DNA of 64,000 bases from Variovorax sp. S12S4 (GTDB lineage: Bacteria > Pseudomonadota > Gammaproteobacteria > Burkholderiales > Burkholderiaceae_C): NCBI RefSeq assembly GCF_023195515.1, contig NZ_JALPKR020000002.1, forward strand, positions 3,449,001 to 3,513,000. The letters run 5' to 3'. How positions within the stretch are numbered: the stretch's first letter is position 1; each line of letters begins with the position of its first letter. The notes below the pieces were generated by a model. That model was given only the letters and a program-made list of their open reading frames with translations, had not been told where the DNA came from and did no database searches. Below, piece after piece: positions 36,489 to 45,417 of the stretch. The position numbers and the translations under genes were made by a program.

Positions 36489-36788
36489 GGCGTTGTTCCA
36501 GTACGTTGAGCAATCTCATGCTCCGCTGGTGTGTCCGGAGGGCCGCCAGCCTTGGCGTTCCGGAAAATTGAGTACTGGGCCCGCTCTGTTCACGTTTGAT
36601 ACCAAAGGTTTAATGTGAAGATTTCACAATACTACTTTGGTAGTCAAATGCAATACTTTGTTTCTGTGGTTACGCGGGTAATTTTGTTACCAAATGAAAA
36701 CTTTCGTCTTCCTTTATGTAACTGTAACCGGCTGCTGGTGAAGGGCGCAACGGCGATAAACCGCAAATCAGCGCCGCCCAGTGCAAGA
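36489..36788. other. AT-rich regulatory region upstream of the sensor kinase
   Basis: No convincing gene lies here. From about 36590 to 36730 the base composition falls well below the GC-rich norm of the window. It contains the inverted repeats ACTACTTTGGTAGT and GGTAATTTTGTTACC, two CAATACT direct repeats and a TGTAACTGTAAC repeat. For the minus-strand kinase gene, TTGACT (36642-36647) and TGAAAT (36621-36626) lie 15 bases apart and could be a weak promoter. This is the probable control region of the two-component operon. Confidence 0.45.
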
Positions 36789-36821
36789 AAAAAGGGCTCG
36801 GAAGAAATCCGAGCCCTTTTT
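36789..36821. terminator. Intrinsic terminator after tRNA-Ala
   Basis: A perfect 14-bp stem (AAAAAGGGCTCGGA / TCCGAGCCCTTTTT) with a five-base loop lies 11 bases beyond the 3' end of tRNA-Ala on the minus strand. Confidence 0.9.
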
Positions 36822-36831
36822 GCATGGGTGT

Positions 36832-36907
<76 letters not shown>

Positions 36908-37009
36908 AACGCAGGCGGATTTTAACCAGAACACCCCTGCAAGCGCATGCGGCAAACCCAGGATGCGCCAAGATGCACGGTCTCCAAAAAAGAAGGAAGC
37001 AGGAACCGC

Positions 37010-37876
37010 ATGGCATCGCACGACCCCGCCTGGCTGGAAGGCATGTACAACAACCTCGCGAGGGTGAAAGACCACCCTGCGTACTTCAAGCGATGGGCAG
37101 GCGATTCCGTTGCCGCGCGCGAGGCTCTCGCCGGCCGGATCGACGTGCCCTACGGCCAGGGCATCAACGAAACGCTCGACATCTTTCCCGCCCCCGTGCC
37201 CGGTGCGCCGGTGCTGGTGTTCATTCATGGCGGCTATTGGCGTGCGATGGACAAGCGCGACCATTCCTTCATTGCGCCCGCATTCAACGACCGCGGCGTG
37301 TGCGTGGTTATGCCCAACTACGCGCTGTGCCCCGGAACGGCGGAGCAGCCCGTGACCGTGCCGGGCATCCTCATGCAGATGGTGCGTGCGCTCGAGTGGA
37401 CCTGGCGGAACGCCGCGAGCTTTGGCGCGGACCCGTCGCGCATTACCGTGGCCGGGCATTCGGCCGGCGGTCACATGGCGGCCGCGCTGCTCGCCTGCAA
37501 CTGGAAGGCGGTTGCGCCCGATCTTCCGGCGCAAGTGGTGCGCAATGCGTTGTCGATCTCGGGCCTTTACGACCTTCGGCCGCTGCAGCGCACGCCGTTC
37601 CTCGCGAACGTGCTCAAGCTCAGCGATGCGGACGCGTTGCGCGCCAGCCCGGCGCTGTGGCCGGCCCCGGCGCGCGGCCAGCTGCATGCGGTGGTGGGCG
37701 GCGATGAGAGCGAGGAGTTCCTGCGCCACAACGAGTTGATCCGCGAGGCATGGGGCCGAAACACCGTGCCCGTGTGCGAAACGCTGCCGGGCCTGAACCA
37801 CTTCCGCGTCGTCGATGCATTGGCGGACCCCGCCCACGCGCTGCACCGCCAGGCGGTGCAACTCCTGGAGACTTGA
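37010..37876 (+). CDS. Alpha/beta hydrolase, arylformamidase/esterase-like
   Basis: This 288-residue hydrolase has the oxyanion-hole motif HGGYWRAMDKRDHSF and the nucleophile elbow GHSAGG (Ser in AGHSAGGH, ~150). The catalytic Asp/His lie toward the C-terminus (GGDESEEF, LNHFRV). The HGGYW type of motif is shared with animal-type kynurenine formamidases and carboxylesterases. AGGAA stands about seven bases before the ATG. It is a single-gene unit between tRNA-Ala and guaC, so a physiological substrate cannot be inferred. Confidence 0.82.
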   Translation: MASHDPAWLEGMYNNLARVKDHPAYFKRWAGDSVAAREALAGRIDVPYGQGINETLDIFPAPVPGAPVLVFIHGGYWRAMDKRDHSFIAPAFNDRGVCVVMPNYALCPGTAEQPVTVPGILMQMVRALEWTWRNAASFGADPSRITVAGHSAGGHMAAALLACNWKAVAPDLPAQVVRNALSISGLYDLRPLQRTPFLANVLKLSDADALRASPALWPAPARGQLHAVVGGDESEEFLRHNELIREAWGRNTVPVCETLPGLNHFRVVDALADPAHALHRQAVQLLET

Positions 37877-37897
37877 CCATCGAGCCGGGCAGGGCGC

Positions 37898-38875
37898 CTA
37901 CATCAGCAGGTGCTCGCCCGCGTTGTCGCCGCCCAGCGTGACGTAGTTGACCTTCCGGATGTCCATCAGCGCACGGCCGCCGGCGTAGCTGATGGAGCTC
38001 TGCACATCCTGCTCCATCTCTACCAGCGTGTCGGCCAGCTTGCCCTTGATGGGCTCGAGGATGCGCTTGCCCTCGACGTGCTTGTATTCGCCCTTGTTGA
38101 AGTCGCTGGCCGAGCCGTAGTACTCCTTGAAGAGCACGCCGTCGACTTCGACCGTCTTGCCCGGCGATTCCTCATGGCCCGCGAAGAGCGAGCCGATCAT
38201 CACCATCGACGCGCCGAAGCGCACGCTCTTGGCAATGTCGCCGTGGTCGCGAATGCCGCCGTCCGCAATGATCGGCTTGGTGGCCACGCGCGCGCACCAC
38301 TTGAGCGCCGAAAGCTGCCAGCCGCCCGTGCCGAAACCCGTCTTGAGCTTGGTGATGCACACCTTGCCCGGACCGATGCCGACCTTGGTGGCGTCGGCGC
38401 CCCAGTTCTCCAGGTCGATCACGGCTTCGGGCGTGCCTACATTGCCGGCGATCACGAAGGAGCCTGGCAGCTTCTGCTTCAGGTAGCCGATCATGTTCTT
38501 CACGCTGTCGGCGTGGCCGTGCGCAATGTCGATCGTGATGTATTCGGGCACCAGGCCCTCGGCCGCCAGCTTGTCGACCGTGTCGTAGTCGGGCTTCTTC
38601 ACGCCCAGCGAGATGGAGGCGAACACGCCCTTGCCCTGCATTTCCTTGACGAACTTGACGTTGTCCAGGTCGAAGCGGTGCATCACGTAGAAGTAGCCGT
38701 TCTGCGCAAGCCAGAAGCAGATCGACTCGTCGACCACCGTCTTCATGTTGGCCGGCACCACCGGCAGGCGGAAGCTGCGCGCACCCAGCGTCACGCTGGT
38801 GTCGCACTCCGAGCGGCTTTCCACGCGGCACTTGCGCGGAAGCAAAAGGATGTTGTCGTAATCGAAAATCTGCAT
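37898..38875 (-). CDS. guaC: GMP reductase
   Basis: This 325-residue protein matches the length of the GuaC2 type. It shares the IMPDH/GMPR barrel signature, with active-site [12 protein letters not shown] (Cys173) and the phosphate-binding [21 protein letters not shown]. It converts GMP to IMP with NADPH and release of ammonia, in purine salvage. The start is ATG 38875, with AGGAG upstream on the minus strand, rather than upstream in-frame codons to 38965. It is divergent from the helicase gene. I see no purine riboswitch-like fold before it. Confidence 0.94.
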   Translation of the reverse strand: MQIFDYDNILLLPRKCRVESRSECDTSVTLGARSFRLPVVPANMKTVVDESICFWLAQNGYFYVMHRFDLDNVKFVKEMQGKGVFASISLGVKKPDYDTVDKLAAEGLVPEYITIDIAHGHADSVKNMIGYLKQKLPGSFVIAGNVGTPEAVIDLENWGADATKVGIGPGKVCITKLKTGFGTGGWQLSALKWCARVATKPIIADGGIRDHGDIAKSVRFGASMVMIGSLFAGHEESPGKTVEVDGVLFKEYYGSASDFNKGEYKHVEGKRILEPIKGKLADTLVEMEQDVQSSISYAGGRALMDIRKVNYVTLGGDNAGEHLLM

Positions 38876-39080
38876 GACCAGGCTCCTGAAAAGGAATCGT
38901 TGAAACGAACGAATGAGCGCTTGGTCCGGCCGGTTTCCGGGGCGTTTCGGAAAAGAAACGCCCACAAAAAACCGGACGCAAGAAACTTGGGCCCGGTGAT
39001 TGATTTTACGCAGGGTGTCGAAGGCAGGTCTTCCAGTTCTTCATATAACCCGCATACGAGTTGGTTTCTACAATCGACGG

Positions 39081-41489
39081 ATGTTGTTTAACGAACCTGC
39101 GGCTGATGCCAACCCCCTGGAACTGCCGCTGCTGCAGAACCTGAACCCGGAGCAGCGCGCCGCGGTCACCCTTCCCGCGGGCAATGCCCTCATCCTGGCC
39201 GGCGCCGGCTCGGGCAAGACCCGGGTGCTGACCACCCGCATCGCCTGGCTGCTCCAGACCGGCCAGGTTTCCGCCGGCGGCATCCTGGCCGTGACCTTCA
39301 CCAACAAGGCCGCCAAGGAAATGATGACGCGGCTCACGGCCATGCTGCCGGTCAATGTGCGGGGCATGTGGATCGGCACCTTCCACGGCCTGTGCAACCG
39401 CCTTTTGCGCGCGCACTGGAAGCTGGCCAACCTGCCTTCCACCTTCCAGATCCTCGACACGCAAGACCAGCTTTCGGCCATCAAGCGGCTGATGAAGCAG
39501 TTCAACGTGGACGACGAGCGTTTTCCGGCCAAGCAGACGCAGTGGTTCATTGCCGGTGCCAAGGAAGACGGGCTGCGCCCGCGCGACGTGGAAATCCGCA
39601 GCGACGACGACCGCAAGAAGGTCGAGCTGTACCAGCTCTACGAAGAACAGTGCCAGCGCGAAGGCGTGGTCGATTTCGGCGAGCTCATGCTGCGCAGCTA
39701 CGAACTGCTGCGCGACAACGACCCGGTGCGCGAGCACTACCAGCGGCGCTTCCGCCACATCCTGATCGACGAGTTCCAGGACACCAACCGGCTGCAGTAC
39801 GCGTGGATCAAGATGCTTTCGGGCAACACGGTGGCGGGCCAGTTCACGCCGGGCGAGCAGAACAGCGTGATTGCGGTGGGCGACGACGACCAGAGCATCT
39901 ACGCCTTTCGCGGCGCGCGCGTGGGCAACATGGCCGACTTCGTGCGCGAGTTCGACGTGCAGCACCAGATCAAGCTCGAGCAGAACTACCGCAGCTACAG
40001 CAACATTCTCGATTCGGCCAACGAGCTCATCAGCCACAACAAGAAGCGCCTGGGCAAGAACCTGCGCACCGACCAAGGCCCCGGCGAGCCGGTGCGCGTG
40101 TACGAGTCGCCCACCGACCTGGCCGAGGCGCAGTGGATGGTCGAGGAAATGCGGCAGCTCGTGCGCGACGGCTTCGACCGCAAGGAAATGGCCGTGCTCT
40201 ACCGCAGCAATGCGCAGAGCCGGGTGATCGAAACGGCGCTCTTCAATGCCTCGGTGCCGTACCGCGTGTACGGCGGCCTGCGCTTCTTCGAGCGGGCTGA
40301 AATCAAGCACGCGCTGGCCTATTTGCGCCTGCTCGAGAACAAGGACGACGACACCAGCTTCCTGCGCGTGGTCAACTTTCCGCCGCGCGGCATCGGCGCG
40401 CGCACGCTCGAGCAGCTGCAGGACGCGGCGCGCACTGCCGGCCGCTCGCTGCACGATGCGGTGAGCGTTGTCGGCGGCAAGGCGGGGGCGAACCTTACGG
40501 GCTTCGTCGCCAAGATCGACGTGCTGCGCGAGCAGACGCAGGGCGTCAGCCTGCGCGAGATCATCGAGCTGGTGCTCGACCACAGCGGCCTTGTCGAACA
40601 CTACAAGGCCGACCGCGAAGGCGCCGACCGCATCGAGAATCTGGAAGAACTGGTGAACGCGGCCGAGAGCTTCGTCACTCAGGAAGGCTTCGGCCGCGAT
40701 GCGGTGGCACTGCCCATCGACGAACTGCGGCAGTCGCCCGCCAGCCAGGGCATTGACCTGACCCGCCCCGTGGTCGACGAGCCGCTGGCGCCCGACGCCG
40801 AAACCGGCGAAACGCTGAGCCCGCTGGCCGCGTTCCTCACGCACGCGGCGCTCGAATCGGGCGACAACCAGGCACAGGCCGGGCAGGACGCCGTCCAGCT
40901 GATGACCGTTCACGCGGCCAAGGGCCTGGAGTTCGACTGTGTGTTCATCACCGGCATGGAAGAGGGCCTGTTCCCGCACGAAAACTCGATGAGCGATTTC
41001 GAAAGCCTCGAGGAAGAGCGCCGCCTGATGTACGTGGCCATTACCCGCGCGCGCAAGCGCCTGTACCTGAGCCATTCGCAAACGCGCATGCTGCACGGCC
41101 AAACGCGCTACAACGTGAAGAGCCGTTTCTTCGAAGAACTGCCCGAAGGCGCGCTCAAGTGGCTCACGCCCAAGAACCAGGCGTTCACGCCGTCGGCCTT
41201 CGGCTACGGCGGCGGCTACGCGAGCACGCGCGGCGGTGGCGGCAGCTACAGCAGCGGTGGCGGGTACGGCAGCAGCAAGGACACATTCGCGAGCCCGCCG
41301 GTGCCGCCGCAGAAAACCGCACCGTCGCACGGCCTGCGGTCGGGCATGCAGGTATTTCACAACAAGTTCGGCGAAGGCACCGTGCTGTCGCTCGAAGGCA
41401 CGGGCGACGATGCGCGCGCGCAGGTCAAGTTCACGCGGCATGGCGTCAAGTGGCTTGCGCTGTCGGTCGCCAAGCTCACGCCGGTGTAA
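39081..41489 (+). CDS. uvrD: UvrD/PcrA-type ATP-dependent DNA helicase
   Basis: This 802-residue SF1A helicase has Walker A AGAGSGKT at ~40-47, motif Ia (VTFTNKAAKEM), motif II (ILIDEFQDTNRLQY), QSIYAFRGAR, motif V/VI (VHAAKGLEFDCVFI, YVAITRARKRLYLSHS), and all others in order. The C-terminus has a Gly/Ser-rich linker (~718-745) and a Tudor-like domain (GMQVFHNKFGEGTVLSLEG) known to contact RNA polymerase in PcrA/UvrD. There is no clear ribosome site before ATG 39081, and TACAAT lies only six bases upstream (39069-39074), so the mRNA may be leaderless. Confidence 0.94.
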   Translation: MLFNEPAADANPLELPLLQNLNPEQRAAVTLPAGNALILAGAGSGKTRVLTTRIAWLLQTGQVSAGGILAVTFTNKAAKEMMTRLTAMLPVNVRGMWIGTFHGLCNRLLRAHWKLANLPSTFQILDTQDQLSAIKRLMKQFNVDDERFPAKQTQWFIAGAKEDGLRPRDVEIRSDDDRKKVELYQLYEEQCQREGVVDFGELMLRSYELLRDNDPVREHYQRRFRHILIDEFQDTNRLQYAWIKMLSGNTVAGQFTPGEQNSVIAVGDDDQSIYAFRGARVGNMADFVREFDVQHQIKLEQNYRSYSNILDSANELISHNKKRLGKNLRTDQGPGEPVRVYESPTDLAEAQWMVEEMRQLVRDGFDRKEMAVLYRSNAQSRVIETALFNASVPYRVYGGLRFFERAEIKHALAYLRLLENKDDDTSFLRVVNFPPRGIGARTLEQLQDAARTAGRSLHDAVSVVGGKAGANLTGFVAKIDVLREQTQGVSLREIIELVLDHSGLVEHYKADREGADRIENLEELVNAAESFVTQEGFGRDAVALPIDELRQSPASQGIDLTRPVVDEPLAPDAETGETLSPLAAFLTHAALESGDNQAQAGQDAVQLMTVHAAKGLEFDCVFITGMEEGLFPHENSMSDFESLEEERRLMYVAITRARKRLYLSHSQTRMLHGQTRYNVKSRFFEELPEGALKWLTPKNQAFTPSAFGYGGGYASTRGGGGSYSSGGGYGSSKDTFASPPVPPQKTAPSHGLRSGMQVFHNKFGEGTVLSLEGTGDDARAQVKFTRHGVKWLALSVAKLTPV

Positions 41490-41499
41490 GCGCCGCCAA

Positions 41500-41563
41500 G
41501 TTTGCTATTAAACAAATAGCTGACCGTGCAATAGCCACGGGCGTTTGCGGCGGTTTTTAAAGA
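41500..41563. repeat. Palindromic intergenic repeat of a Comamonadaceae type
   Basis: In the gap between uvrD and the DUF2339 gene, GCTATT (41504-41509) and AATAGC (41515-41520) flank AAACA. They are followed by a second dyad, CCGTG...CACGG, and a tract ending GGCGGTTTTTA. The layout TTTGCTATTAAACAAATAGC-stem-TTTTT resembles a dispersed repeat that I associate with Comamonadaceae genomes. It may double as a terminator for uvrD. Confidence 0.5.
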
Positions 41564-41610
41564 GGCAATCGCCGTACACTCCATGCTCGCCAAAACAAGG
41601 GGAGCTGAGG

Positions 41611-44600
41611 ATGTGGTTCATTGGCATGATTGCCGGCCTTTTCATAGGGGCCATCGCAGAGTCGGTTCCGGCTGCGCTGATATTGGCCGTCGTCGGAGCT
41701 TTCGCGCTGCCGAAAATCGTCGGCAAGAAGAGCACCGCCGAGCCTGAGCGTACCGAGGCCGAGCGCGCGCAGCCTCCCGGCATTGCATCCGCGTCCGGCA
41801 CCGCTGCGTCAACGGCCCCGGCGGGCGGCATGCTGAAGCTGCAGCAACGCGTGGCCGAACTCGAACAGCGCGTGAGCATGCTCGAGCGGCGGCTCACGCA
41901 GGGCGCTGGCGAAGCGGCGCCTGCCGATGAACAATCCATCTCCGCAGCGAGTGCCCCCGCGACGCTGGTGGCGCAGCCGGTTCCCCAAGCCGCGCCGGCG
42001 ACGCCGATCCCACCAGCTACGCCGAGCCCCCTCGCGCGGCCTGCCCAAGCGGCCGCAGCCGCAGCCGCCGCAGCGCGTGCCTCTATGCCGGCCCCGTCGC
42101 CCGCAGCCGCCGAATCAACTCCCGCACCGGCACCAGCCAAGCCGCCGGTTGCCGCGCCAGCACCCCAACGGCGCCTGCCTCCACCGCCGCCCCCGCCAGC
42201 AATTCCGCTTCGCGACCGCCTGCCCGCACCCATCGCCAACCTGATCTTCGGCGGCAACATGCTGGTGAAGCTCGGCGTGCTGATCCTGTTCCTGGGGCTA
42301 GCCTTTTTGCTGCGCTACACGGCCGAGCGGGTGACGGTGCCTGTCGAGCTGCGCTATGCCGCCGTGGCGCTGGTGGGCGCGGGCCTGCTCGCCCTGGGCT
42401 GGTTCCTGCGCCGCAAGCGCACCAGCTATGCGCTCATCCTGCAAGGTGCTGGCATCGGCGTTTTCTATCTGACGACGCTCGCGGCGATGAAGGTGCACGA
42501 GCTGCTGCCGCCGACGGCCGGCTTCGCCTTCCTGTTCGGCGTGGCGGTGCTCAGCGCGGTGCTGGCGGTGTTGCAGAACGCGCCGCTGCTGGCCATTGTT
42601 GCGGCGCTCGAGGGTTTTGCGGCGCCGGTGCTTGCCTCCACCGGGCAGAACCGGCCCGTGGGCCTCTTCACCTACCTGCTGGTGCTCGACGTCGGCATTG
42701 TGCTGATCGCCTGGTTCAAGGCCTGGCGGGTGCTCAACCTGATCGGCTTTGTCGGCACCTTCACGCTGGCTGCGGGCTGGGCGCAGAAGTACTACACAGA
42801 CGACCAGTACGGCATCGTGCAGCCGTTCCTGTTGGTGTTCTTCCTGATGTTCGTCGCGGTGGGCCTGCTGTTCGCGCGCCGCACGCTGTTCGACGCACCC
42901 GTGCAGCCCGCACAGCCGCTGGCCACCCGCGCGCTCGACACGCTGCGGCGCGCGGGCCGGGTCGACAGCTCGCTGGTGTTCGGCACGCCGATGGTCGCAT
43001 TCGGCATGCAGTACCTGCTCATGCAGCCGTGGGAATATGGCGCCGCCTTCTCGGCGATGGCGCTCGCGGCCTTTTACCTGGTGCTGGGGCGGCTGGTGTT
43101 CGCCACACAGCCCAAGGGCCTGGCGCTGCTTGCGGAGGCCTACGCCATCGTGGGCGTGATCTTCGGCACGTTGGCCATTCCGCTCGGCCTCGAAGGCCGC
43201 TGGACGGGCGCGGCCTGGGCGGTCGAGGCAGCTGGCATGTACTGGCTGGGCGCGCGGCAAGGGCGCGTGTATGCGCGGGCGTTCTCGTTCCTGGTGTTCG
43301 CCGGTGCGGTGTGGAAGCTGCTCGAAGCCACGCAACTCGATGCGGCGCCGGGGCATCCGCTGCTGCAGGGTTCGGTGATCGGCCCGATGCTGGTGGCGGT
43401 GAGCGCGTTCGCGATGTGGGCCATTCACCGGCGCGCCAAGCTCGACGAGGGCAACGGCTGGGAAGCGCTGGTGGGCACCGCCTTGCCGTGGCTCGGCATG
43501 GGCGCGCTCACGCTGCTGCTGTGGCAGTGGTTCACGCCGCCGTGGGCTGCGGCGGCAACGGCCTTGCTGGCTTCCGCCGCCTTTGCGGTGGCGGTGCGCT
43601 TCAAGCTCCGGCCCCTGGCTTTCGTGACCTATGGCATGCAGGCGCTGGCGGTGGCCGGCTTCATCGCCACCCTGCATCGCGCGGCCGATGTGCGCGGCAG
43701 CGCCGACGAGGTGCTTGCAAGCGGCTGGCAAGGCGCGGTGGCGGCAAGCCTCATTGCGCTGAGCCTGCTCGGCAGTGCCGCATGGTCGATGCTGCAGGCG
43801 CACCGCGCCGCATTGGCACGCGGCATTCAGCCGGTGTGGTCGCTCGGCAATGCCGTGGCGGTGATCGCCGGCGTGGGCCTGCTGCACCTCGCAATGCTGT
43901 TCCAGGTGAGCCTGGCACAGGCCGCGCTGCTGTGGCCGCTCACGGCCACGGTCGTGCTCTGGGTGGCGCTGCGCATTGCGCACAAGCCGCTCGCGGCACT
44001 GGCCGGCGTGCTGCAGGTCGTCTCGGCGCTGCTTTACGTCTTCGGCCAGATCTGGATCTTCGACGGCAATACCCCGCCCGCGGCCTTCGCGCACCTGGGC
44101 TTCTGGACGCCGGTGGTGCTGGGGCTCGCGGCCCTGCTGGCCGGCGCCTGGGTGAGCGACGAGGCATGGCGGCGCGCCACCGAAGGCGCCACCACGGCCA
44201 GGCGAACGCGCTGGATCAACGACTGGTGCGTCAACCCGGCCGTGCTGTGGGCACCGGTGATCTGGGGGCTGGGCTGGTGGCTCTTCGGCTGGCTGGACGA
44301 AACCGCCGCGGTGCTGCAGCGCAACGCAATGGACGGCCATGTGGCCGCGGCTGCTCTCGCCGTCGTGCTGGTCACTTCGGCGCTGTCGGCCGTGGTGGCG
44401 CACCGGCGCGGCTGGCCGCAGTTGGGCCAGGCCACGTTGGCCACGCTGCCGGGCCTGGTGCTGATCGCGGCCTACGGTGTGGCCTTGGCTGCGCCGCTGG
44501 TCTACGTGCCTTCGAGCGCGCTGGGCTGGGCGGCCTGGCCGCTGGCGCTGCTGTGGCACCTGTGGCTGCTGCATGCGCAAAAACGCTGGCTTGCTCCGGC

Positions 44601-45417
44601 GGCGCTGGCGCCTTTCCACGTGGCGGGTTTCTGGTTCTTCCTGCTGCTGGCGGCGCGCGAATGCCAATGGCAGCTGGGGCGCATCGGCGCGGAATGGTCG
44701 AGCTGGCAGCTGCTGGGCTGGGCCATGGTGCCCGCCGTCGCGCTCTGGCTGCTGCGCTCGCGCGCACTGCTGCAACGCTGGCCGCTCTCCGAGTACCGCG
44801 CCGCGTATATCGAGTTCGCGGCAATGCCGGTGGCTGCCTACCTGCTCGCATGGGTGTGGGTGACCAACGGAACGAGCCCGGGCAATGCCGCGCCGCTGCC
44901 CTATGTGCCGCTGCTGAACCCGCTGGAACTGGCGCAGTGGCTGGTGCTGTTTGCGCTGGTGCTCTGGTGGCGGCCCTTGCCGCAAGGGTCGTTCGCGCGC
45001 GTTCAGCCGATGGTGGCAAAGGGCGTGCTCGGCGTTACCGGCCTGGCACTGCTGACCGGCGCGGTGCTGCGCACCTGCCACCACTATGCGGGCGTGGAAT
45101 GGCGCTTCGATGCGCTCTATGCATCGTGGCTCACGCAGGCGGCGCTCTCGATCACCTGGGCGATCTGCGGCGTGATTGCGATGGTGCTCGGCCACTCCCG
45201 CGGCGTGCGCACGCTGTGGGTCGGCGGCGCCGCGCTGCTGGGCGTTGTGGTGTTGAAACTGTTCTTCGTCGAGTTGGCGGACCGGGGCGGCCTGTTCCGC
45301 ATCGTGTCGTTCATTGCGGTGGGTGCATTGCTGCTGCTTGTAGGTTATTTCGCCCCGGTGCCGCCGAAGAAAAACGAAATGGAGAAAGATGTGTTGGCTG
45401 AAGGAGGTGCAGCATGA
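41611..45417 (+). CDS. DUF2339-type large polytopic membrane protein
   Basis: This 1268-residue protein begins with a short N-terminal hydrophobic segment and a coiled-coil piece (LQQRVAELEQRVSMLERRL, ~71-90). A long Ala/Pro-rich linker (~105-200) follows, then more than twenty hydrophobic helices to the C-terminus; the entry segment is NMLVKLGVLILFLGLAFLLRY. This architecture is that of DUF2339 proteins. The family's role is unknown, with cell-envelope functions proposed. ATG 41611 with GGGGAGCTGAGG before it is the start. It overlaps the DUF3999 gene by four bases, and these two domains are usually adjacent. Confidence 0.82.
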   Translation: MWFIGMIAGLFIGAIAESVPAALILAVVGAFALPKIVGKKSTAEPERTEAERAQPPGIASASGTAASTAPAGGMLKLQQRVAELEQRVSMLERRLTQGAGEAAPADEQSISAASAPATLVAQPVPQAAPATPIPPATPSPLARPAQAAAAAAAAARASMPAPSPAAAESTPAPAPAKPPVAAPAPQRRLPPPPPPPAIPLRDRLPAPIANLIFGGNMLVKLGVLILFLGLAFLLRYTAERVTVPVELRYAAVALVGAGLLALGWFLRRKRTSYALILQGAGIGVFYLTTLAAMKVHELLPPTAGFAFLFGVAVLSAVLAVLQNAPLLAIVAALEGFAAPVLASTGQNRPVGLFTYLLVLDVGIVLIAWFKAWRVLNLIGFVGTFTLAAGWAQKYYTDDQYGIVQPFLLVFFLMFVAVGLLFARRTLFDAPVQPAQPLATRALDTLRRAGRVDSSLVFGTPMVAFGMQYLLMQPWEYGAAFSAMALAAFYLVLGRLVFATQPKGLALLAEAYAIVGVIFGTLAIPLGLEGRWTGAAWAVEAAGMYWLGARQGRVYARAFSFLVFAGAVWKLLEATQLDAAPGHPLLQGSVIGPMLVAVSAFAMWAIHRRAKLDEGNGWEALVGTALPWLGMGALTLLLWQWFTPPWAAAATALLASAAFAVAVRFKLRPLAFVTYGMQALAVAGFIATLHRAADVRGSADEVLASGWQGAVAASLIALSLLGSAAWSMLQAHRAALARGIQPVWSLGNAVAVIAGVGLLHLAMLFQVSLAQAALLWPLTATVVLWVALRIAHKPLAALAGVLQVVSALLYVFGQIWIFDGNTPPAAFAHLGFWTPVVLGLAALLAGAWVSDEAWRRATEGATTARRTRWINDWCVNPAVLWAPVIWGLGWWLFGWLDETAAVLQRNAMDGHVAAAALAVVLVTSALSAVVAHRRGWPQLGQATLATLPGLVLIAAYGVALAAPLVYVPSSALGWAAWPLALLWHLWLLHAQKRWLAPAALAPFHVAGFWFFLLLAARECQWQLGRIGAEWSSWQLLGWAMVPAVALWLLRSRALLQRWPLSEYRAAYIEFAAMPVAAYLLAWVWVTNGTSPGNAAPLPYVPLLNPLELAQWLVLFALVLWWRPLPQGSFARVQPMVAKGVLGVTGLALLTGAVLRTCHHYAGVEWRFDALYASWLTQAALSITWAICGVIAMVLGHSRGVRTLWVGGAALLGVVVLKLFFVELADRGGLFRIVSFIAVGALLLLVGYFAPVPPKKNEMEKDVLAEGGAA

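Noticed and set aside
38876..39080. A possible purine riboswitch before guaC.
   Set aside because: I could not find the conserved three-way-junction core sequence; the gap looks like ordinary divergent promoter DNA.
39006..41441. An 811-codon minus-strand open frame.
   Set aside because: It is a shadow of the helicase gene, which has all SF1 motifs on the + strand.
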